Assembly: GCA_902555665.1 (NCBI GenBank)
Contig: CACDTF010000003.1
Span: 1 to 64,000, forward strand
From: an uncultured Pelagibacteraceae bacterium
Lineage (GTDB): Bacteria; Pseudomonadota; Alphaproteobacteria; Pelagibacterales; Pelagibacteraceae
Direction: 5' to 3'
DNA length: 64,000 bases
Below are positions 59,104 through 64,000 of the stretch, in pieces. The translations under genes were made by a program, and so were the position numbers. How positions within the stretch are numbered: position 1 is the first letter of the stretch; every line of letters begins with the position of its first letter. The notes beneath the pieces are model-generated. The model was not told the origin of the DNA. It did not search any database and saw nothing but the letters and a program-made list of their open reading frames with translations.

Positions 59104-60764
59104 AATTTTTTTTTGTTTAAATCTATTTCTTCCGATTTTGATGACAAAAAAGAATTATCATGACTAATTACAAAAATAAATCTATCTTGTGATAATCTTA
59201 TAATTAATTCTTCAATTTTATTTTTACTAACCGTATCTAGTGCACTTGTTGGTTCGTCAAATATTAATATTTTTCTCTCATTGTACAGCGCTCTTGATAT
59301 TGCAATTCTTTGTTTTTCACCTCCCGATATATTTAGTGCATTTTCAGTCACGGTATCGTTTAAATTAAATTTTTCAGATAAACCTGTTTGCTTAATCGAG
59401 TCTAACGCTCTTTCATGATTATAAAGATCTTCCTCTTCACCAAAAACTATATTGTCTTTTATTGTACCTGAATATAAATATATATTTTGTGGTACGATAC
59501 CTATGTTTAATTTCCACATATTTAAATTATCTTTAATATTAACTCCGTCTGCTTCTATTTCTCCTTGATCTGGTGCTAACAATCCACAAATTAAATTAAT
59601 TAAAGTACTTTTTCCTGATCCACTTTTGCCAGTAATTTTATAAATCTTACCTCTTAGAAATTTAAATGAATAATTATTAAAAATTTTTTCTTTATCATAA
59701 GAAAAACATATATTTTTAATTGCTATGCAATTATCAATTTTAATTTTGTTTTCACCTGTACTATCAGATCTTTTTTTTTTAAAAATTATCTTATTTGAAA
59801 AAATTAAATTATAACTTGTTTCTGCATATCGCATTGTATTAAGGGATATATTTATTCTGCTTATTAATGGTAAAAATCTAATTAGGACTACAAAAAAGAT
59901 AGCATTGTTATTTACAAAACTTATATGATTAACATTGTCAAAATTTAAAATTATAAAAATAATAAAAAAAATAATTAATAAAAACTCAGTAAAAATTCTT
60001 GGGGTTTTATTAAAAAAAGCACTTAATCCTTGATAGAGATGTTGATAATAATTATTTGATTTAAATTTCCTAAAAAAATAGGTTTCTCTAGCATATATGT
60101 TTATCTCTCTAAGTGCATATAATATGTTCTGTAAATCTATTAGTTTACTTTTATCGGCTTCTCTTCTTTTTTTTCCAATATTATATATATAGCTTTTAAA
60201 AAAATTGTAAAAGATAAGAACAACCGATAAAAATAAGAATATAATTAAAAAATTATTCAAATTATAAAAAGCTAAAAATAACATTAATGCTATAATTATA
60301 AGAATATCTCTCATCAAGTTAAATAAGGGGAAGAGAAAATTCCCAATAAACTCTTTTATTTCTGAAAAAATGACTTGAATCTTATCACTATTATCATGAT
60401 CTAATAAATTTTGATTATATAGGTAACCTTTGACAATATTATTAGATAATTGATTGCCAATCATATAGGTTCTTGTAGATTCATAATATGATGTAAATAA
60501 ATAAAAAATATTTTTTAACAAGTAAATAATCAGAAAAAGAAAAATCCATAAGAAAAAATTATTTTCAAATTTTAAACCATAACTACTAAAGATATTTAAA
60601 AATTTATGGTCATAACCAGAGAAGGAAGAGATAATTGGTATAATTAATGAAATATTTAACACCTCAAGTATTGCAGTAAGAATTTGAAAAAAAATAATTA
60701 TAATAATATTTTTTTTTTGTTGTTTGTTAAAAATGCTAATATAGTCAATATATTTTTTAATCAT
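59100..60764 (-). CDS. ABC exporter, fused permease and ATPase
   Basis: A 554-residue half-transporter: six transmembrane segments (to about residue 320), then an ATPase domain with Walker A GKSGSGKST, signature LNISGGEKQRIAISRAL, and Walker B ILIFDEPTSALD. Resembles MsbA/PglK-type lipid-linked glycan flippases, and with the sulfotransferase neighbour suggests surface-glycan export. Very AT-rich. Its start is 64 nt downstream of the duplicated tRNA 5' end, so the copied tRNA promoter may drive it. Confidence 0.88.
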   Translation of the reverse strand: MIKKYIDYISIFNKQQKKNIIIIIFFQILTAILEVLNISLIIPIISSFSGYDHKFLNIFSSYGLKFENNFFLWIFLFLIIYLLKNIFYLFTSYYESTRTYMIGNQLSNNIVKGYLYNQNLLDHDNSDKIQVIFSEIKEFIGNFLFPLFNLMRDILIIIALMLFLAFYNLNNFLIIFLFLSVVLIFYNFFKSYIYNIGKKRREADKSKLIDLQNILYALREINIYARETYFFRKFKSNNYYQHLYQGLSAFFNKTPRIFTEFLLIIFFIIFIILNFDNVNHISFVNNNAIFFVVLIRFLPLISRINISLNTMRYAETSYNLIFSNKIIFKKKRSDSTGENKIKIDNCIAIKNICFSYDKEKIFNNYSFKFLRGKIYKITGKSGSGKSTLINLICGLLAPDQGEIEADGVNIKDNLNMWKLNIGIVPQNIYLYSGTIKDNIVFGEEEDLYNHERALDSIKQTGLSEKFNLNDTVTENALNISGGEKQRIAISRALYNERKILIFDEPTSALDTVSKNKIEELIIRLSQDRFIFVISHDNSFLSSKSEEIDLNKKKL

Positions 60765-60812
60765 TTTTTACTTTTTAAATTTAATTATCATTTTTTTAAT
60801 ATTATCAAAAGA

Positions 60813-60906
60813 AGTTCCACCATTCGCCCTAGTATTCAATTAAATTATATTTAAATAGTATAAGAACTAAATTTATATTAAAACCAAAAAATGTTTCAAA
60901 CACTTT
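60813..60906. repeat. 94-bp direct repeat, copy B (at dedA start)
   Basis: Same sequence as copy A at 89 of 94 positions. It has only the first 17 nt of tRNA-Leu (no functional tRNA) and the real dedA start. A TATAAT on the minus strand (60849-60844) is identical in both copies. Confidence 0.93.
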
Positions 60907-61496
60907 ACAAAAAATGTTTAGAATTAGCTGCACACAAAAGTTCAAATTTTTATTTAGGGCTTGTATCTTTTATAGAAAGTTCTTTTTTTCCTATACCTCC
61001 AGATGCAATGATAATCCCAATGGTTATTGCTAAAAAAAAGGAATATTTGAAAATATTTTTAGTAGCATCAATATTTTCAGTTCTTGGGGGAATCTTTGGA
61101 TATTTAATAGGTTATTTATTTTTTGATTTAGCAATGTATCTAATCGAGTTTTATGGCTATCAAGATAAAGTTGAAAATTTAAAATTAAGTATGTCTCAAG
61201 GTAATGGGTTCCTTGCTTGGTTAAGTATTCTTTTTTTAGCTGGCTTTACTCCATTGCCCTATAAAGCTTTTACGATTTCAAGTGGTTTAATTGCTTTTAG
61301 TCTTCCTGTTTTTATAATTGTTAGCTTAATTTCAAGAAGCTTAAGATTTTTTATAATTGCCTATTTATCTTATAAATTTGGAGAATTATTCACAGAGTAC
61401 ATGGAAAAACATGGATCAAAATGGTTCACCATAATTGGAATTATTATAGTTATAATATTTATTATTATTTATTTATTTTTTAAGTTTAATGGTTGA
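60891..61496 (+). CDS. DedA-family membrane protein
   Basis: A 201-residue polytopic protein with family motifs SFIESSFFPIPPDAMIIPMV near residue 27, GGIFGYLIGYLFFD, and FTPLPYKAFTISSGL. DedA/VTT proteins are thought to be lipid scramblases or transporters, including for undecaprenyl phosphate. Closest to the YqaA-type subgroup. Its first codons lie in repeat copy B. It overlaps dsbB by 8 bp. Confidence 0.92.
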   Translation: MFQTLYKKCLELAAHKSSNFYLGLVSFIESSFFPIPPDAMIIPMVIAKKKEYLKIFLVASIFSVLGGIFGYLIGYLFFDLAMYLIEFYGYQDKVENLKLSMSQGNGFLAWLSILFLAGFTPLPYKAFTISSGLIAFSLPVFIIVSLISRSLRFFIIAYLSYKFGELFTEYMEKHGSKWFTIIGIIIVIIFIIIYLFFKFNG

Positions 61497-61974
61497 GATA
61501 AACAAAACAATAACGTTAAAATTAATTTTTTTAATCAGCATTATTGCTTTATCTTCAGCATTTTTTATTGAATATGTTCTGGGTCATCAACCTTGTAACT
61601 TATGTATACTAGAAAGAATTCCATACCTCTTAGCATTAATAATTATTGTACTAAATTATAAATTTATAAATCTTGAAAAATATTTCATTCTTTCTCTTAT
61701 TTTAATTTTTTTTGCTGCTACTATTTTATCTCTATATCATTTAGGTATTGAGCAAGGTTTTATTCAAGAATCATTAGTTTGTGATTTAAAAAATGGCTCC
61801 AATTTACTCTCAAAAGAGGATATATTGAAACAATTGCAAGAAAAAAATGTAAGTTGCAAAGATGTTACATTTAAAATTTTAGGATTATCGCTTACAAGCT
61901 ACAATATTATAATATCAATATTAATAGTTTATTTTACAACAAAAAATTATTTAAGTTATGACAAAAATAAATAA
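61489..61974 (+). CDS. dsbB: Disulfide bond formation protein DsbB
   Basis: A 161-residue four-helix membrane protein that reoxidises DsbA with quinone. First Cys pair is HQPCNLCILERIPY (C36, C39) after helix 1; the second is spread over SLVCDLKNGS and NVSCKDV in the second periplasmic loop. Length is normal. Overlaps dedA (8 bp) and coq7 (17 bp). Confidence 0.92.
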   Translation: MVEINKTITLKLIFLISIIALSSAFFIEYVLGHQPCNLCILERIPYLLALIIIVLNYKFINLEKYFILSLILIFFAATILSLYHLGIEQGFIQESLVCDLKNGSNLLSKEDILKQLQEKNVSCKDVTFKILGLSLTSYNIIISILIVYFTTKNYLSYDKNK

Positions 61975-62491
61975 AAAGAAAATAGAAGAATTTATAAGAG
62001 TTGATCATGCTGGGGAGCGTGGTGCTGTTAAAATTTATGAAGGACAGTTGCTTGCTCTAAACACATTAATTAAAGATGAAGCTTTAAAAAAAACAATTGA
62101 AGAAATGAAAGTTCATGAAAAAGAACATTCTGATTTTTTTGAAGAAGAAATTAAAAAAAGAAATATAAAACCAACAAAATTTTTACCCTTATGGGATTTA
62201 TTAGGTGTAGGATTAGGTTTTGGTTCCACTTTACTTGGTAAGAAAGCGGCCATGCTTTGCACTGCTTCCGTTGAAGAAGTGATAGATGAGCATTATTTAA
62301 ACCAAATAAAACAACTTGATAATAGCGAACCAAAACTTAAAAAAAAAATAATTAAATTCAGAGAAGATGAGTTAAGTCATAAAGATATTGCCTATGAAAA
62401 GGGTGCTACAAAAGAAGGTCCATACTCTATACTAGATAAAATTATTAAAACTGGATCAAAAATTGCAATTAATATATCTGAGAAAATTTAA
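61958..62491 (+). CDS. coq7: Demethoxyubiquinone hydroxylase Coq7
   Basis: Di-iron hydroxylase making the last ring hydroxylation in ubiquinone synthesis. Ligand motifs in order: DHAGERGAVKIYEGQ, KVHEKEHSDFFEE (ExxH), SVEEVIDEHY, and DELSHKDIAYEKG (ExxH-type). Length 177 is normal for the alphaproteobacterial and mitochondrial type. Its 3' end overlaps the convergent HNH gene by 4 bp. Confidence 0.95.
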   Translation: MTKINKKKIEEFIRVDHAGERGAVKIYEGQLLALNTLIKDEALKKTIEEMKVHEKEHSDFFEEEIKKRNIKPTKFLPLWDLLGVGLGFGSTLLGKKAAMLCTASVEEVIDEHYLNQIKQLDNSEPKLKKKIIKFREDELSHKDIAYEKGATKEGPYSILDKIIKTGSKIAINISEKI

Positions 62492-63057
62492 GACTCTAGT
62501 TCTACATCCCAATATAAGTAATCCATCCAGCTTTTATGTAAAAAATTCGGTGGAAAATTTTTACCATTTTTATGTAGATCCTCTGTTGATGGTCGATAAG
62601 GGTGCTGATGTAACTTCATACCTGAATGTTTTAATAGTTTTCCACCCTTTTTCACGTTGCATGCAGAACAAGCTGTTACAACATTATCCCAATTAGTTTC
62701 GCCTCCTTTTGATCTAGGTAATAGATGATCAAAAGTTAATTCTTCATTGCTTCCACAATATTGACAGGAAAATTTATCTCTTAAAAACACATTAAATCTA
62801 GTAAAACTTGGCTTGCTTTGAGGAACAATATAATCCTTTAATGCGATAACACTTGGCAATTTCATATTAAATGATGGACTTCTTATAGTTCTATCGTAAT
62901 TACTAACAATAATAACTCGATCAAGAAAAACTGATTTAACAGTATCCTGCCATGACCATAAAGACAGAGGGTAGTAACTCAAAGGTCTATAGTCTGCATT
63001 GAGTACTAGCGCAGGACACTTTTCTAATGAAACATCTTGTTCAATAAAATTATTCAT
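62488..63057 (-). CDS. HNH endonuclease family protein
   Basis: A 189-residue protein with a C-terminal HNH fold: CQYCGSNEELTFDHLLPRS and VTACSACNVKKGG give two CxxC zinc sites, the catalytic-type His, and the Asn. An N-terminal half (NADYRPLSYYPLSLWSWQD) is conserved in a widespread group of chromosomal HNH proteins that are not mobile. A DNA repair or DNA processing role is possible; none is proven. Confidence 0.88.
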   Translation of the reverse strand: MNNFIEQDVSLEKCPALVLNADYRPLSYYPLSLWSWQDTVKSVFLDRVIIVSNYDRTIRSPSFNMKLPSVIALKDYIVPQSKPSFTRFNVFLRDKFSCQYCGSNEELTFDHLLPRSKGGETNWDNVVTACSACNVKKGGKLLKHSGMKLHQHPYRPSTEDLHKNGKNFPPNFLHKSWMDYLYWDVELES

Positions 63058-63104
63058 TAGCTAATTTTAACTTAGTTAAACAATTTTATCAATAATAAGA
63101 GATG

Positions 63105-63755
63105 TTAAATTTTTTTTAAAATAAAATTTAAAGCTGTACTTGATGCTTCAATAGGAATATGATGATCACAATTTTTTATTAATAATGTATCAACTTTAAC
63201 ATTGTTTCTGATTAAAAAATCTTTTGCTTCTAGTAAATGTGTTGATGGGACAATTTGATCAGCTTCTCCATGTATAAGTAATGTTTCAGTATTATTTTTG
63301 ATTCTGTTTTTCAAATCTTTTTGATTTATTATCTTTCCAGAAAAACCAACTATACATGAAAATTTTTCTTCAAGTGTAAGACCAACATTTAAAGACATCA
63401 TACATCCCTGACTAAATCCAGACAAACAGATTTGATTGTTTAATAACTTGAACTCTTGTTTTATTTCATTAATAAATTTTTTTAAAACTTCTTCAGCCTT
63501 GATTGATTGCTCTAATATGTAATCAGTATCCTCTTTTGTTAAATCAAACCACTGATAACCAGAAGGATTTATAGCGCATGACTCATGAGCATTAGGACAA
63601 ACAAAGACTGTATTAGGCATATGTCTTTTCCAGTTTAAAGATAGCATACTTATATCCTTTCCATCACCTCCATAACCATGAAGCAAAATAACTGCATTTT
63701 TGATTTCAACACCATTTTCTGGTTTAATAATTATTGAATCTAGGCAAAATGTCAT
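63105..63755 (-). CDS. Phospholipase/carboxylesterase family hydrolase
   Basis: A 216-residue alpha/beta hydrolase of the YpfH/acyl-protein thioesterase group. HGYGGDGKD (oxyanion), nucleophile Ser in SGFSQGCMMSL, Asp in HGEADQIVP, His in CDHHIP. Substrates are short-chain esters or acyl proteins; not known here. A single leftward gene between the HNH and HIG1 genes. Confidence 0.9.
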   Translation of the reverse strand: MTFCLDSIIIKPENGVEIKNAVILLHGYGGDGKDISMLSLNWKRHMPNTVFVCPNAHESCAINPSGYQWFDLTKEDTDYILEQSIKAEEVLKKFINEIKQEFKLLNNQICLSGFSQGCMMSLNVGLTLEEKFSCIVGFSGKIINQKDLKNRIKNNTETLLIHGEADQIVPSTHLLEAKDFLIRNNVKVDTLLIKNCDHHIPIEASSTALNFILKKI

Positions 63756-63804
63756 AGTAGATAAATTATGTTTTTTATGTCAAAACACAATCTATAATAA
63801 AAAA

Positions 63805-64000
63805 ATGATTTCAGGAATATTAGTAAAAGTTTTATCAATTGCTCTTTTGATAGCTGTTGGAATAGTTTTAATCTTAGGTATAGGGACTCTTTTTAAGGGA
63901 GGAGAGACAAGTAAGAAATATTCAAATAAATTAATGCAGTTAAGAGTTATTTTACAGTTTATTGCTATTATTGCTTTAGTTGGCTTCGCTTATTTTTTCA
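63805..64000 (+). CDS. HIG1-domain twin-transmembrane protein, 5' part
   Basis: Not in the ORF track because it runs off the window edge. ATG at 63805 opens a frame of at least 65 codons: a first hydrophobic segment (VLSIALLIAVGIVLILGIG), a Gly/Lys/Ser loop (FKGGETSKKYSNKLMQLRV), and a second hydrophobic segment. This is the pattern of the HIG1/Rcf1-like respiratory assembly proteins in alphaproteobacteria and mitochondria. The stop is outside the window. Confidence 0.8.
   Translation, partial: MISGILVKVLSIALLIAVGIVLILGIGTLFKGGETSKKYSNKLMQLRVILQFIAIIALVGFAYFF

Larger units (their letters stand above)
58127..60906. mobile_element. Probable integrated two-gene cassette bounded by direct repeats
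   Basis: A 2,686-bp repeat unit holds only the sulfotransferase-like and ABC-exporter genes, both on the minus strand. Removing one repeat unit would place dedA back directly beside tRNA-Leu with its promoter and start intact, so the segment looks added. No integrase or transposase is inside, so the mechanism (recombination of a circular donor at shared homology, or a lost enzyme) is inference. The content fits variable surface-glycan genes of oceanic bacteria. Confidence 0.6.

Noticed and set aside
60813-60829. Second tRNA-Leu gene
   Set aside because: Only the first 17 nt match; the anticodon arm, variable arm and acceptor 3' side are missing, so it is a duplicated fragment.

Overview
The window looks like a stretch of a SAR11-type (Pelagibacterales) alphaproteobacterial chromosome. 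The DNA is strongly AT-rich, genes overlap or sit a few bases apart, there are no insertion sequences, rRNA genes or CRISPR arrays, and the gene set is a streamlined alphaproteobacterial one (BolA/J-domain/CobS/CobT, Suv3-like helicase/FdxA/CarD, TAXI-TRAP transporter, Coq7, HIG1). This assignment comes from gene content and composition read by eye, not from a database search.

Layout. 1-5.8 kb (+): 3' part of yidC, then argB, a HAD phosphatase, dapD, dapE, a histone-deacetylase-family amidohydrolase and a SET-domain protein. 5.8-9.9 kb (-): truA, fmt, def and two exported or membrane proteins of unknown function. 9.9-15.1 kb: aroK-aroB, bolA, then a J-domain protein, CobS and a CobT split by a one-base frameshift in a poly-A tract. 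15.1-18.6 kb (-): RegB-type sensor kinase, gyrB, tRNA-Ser. 18.7-22.6 kb: a small surface-sugar cassette (rfbB, rfbA, GT17, Gfo/Idh oxidoreductase). 22.6-32.1 kb (-): translation block thrS-infC-rpmI-rplT-pheS-pheT-lepA preceded by a glycosyltransferase. 32.2-38.9 kb: alpha/beta hydrolase and gltD-gltB. 39-46.5 kb: uppP, EamA exporter, pyruvate dehydrogenase E1/E2 (E1 carries its own lipoyl domain), thiolase, tRNA-Arg. 46.5-51.7 kb: thioesterase, TAXI-TRAP uptake system with an internal terminator, aminotransferase. 51.9-56.1 kb: Suv3-like helicase, TerB-like protein, ferredoxin, CarD with a lysine-rich tail and, on the other strand, an unlisted 30-residue ultrabasic peptide gene. 56.3-64 kb: acyl-CoA synthetase, tRNA-Leu, a two-gene insertion flanked by 94-bp direct repeats, DedA, DsbB, Coq7, HNH endonuclease, esterase, partial HIG1 gene.

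Most of the window is housekeeping: arginine, lysine/cell-wall and aromatic amino acid synthesis, ammonia assimilation, pyruvate oxidation and translation. The least expected items are: (1) the 94-bp direct repeats around the sulfotransferase/ABC pair, which duplicate the 5' end of tRNA-Leu, its promoter region and the first codons of dedA, and look like the footprint of a small integrated cassette; (2) the 30-residue Lys/Ala/Arg peptide with a strong ribosome-binding site and promoter, next to CarD with a similar tail; (3) the adjacent HDAC-like and SET-domain genes; (4) the cobT frameshift in an A9 tract; (5) the lipoyl domain fused to AceE. A link between items 2 and 3 (modification of lysine-rich DNA-binding tails) is only a hypothesis.
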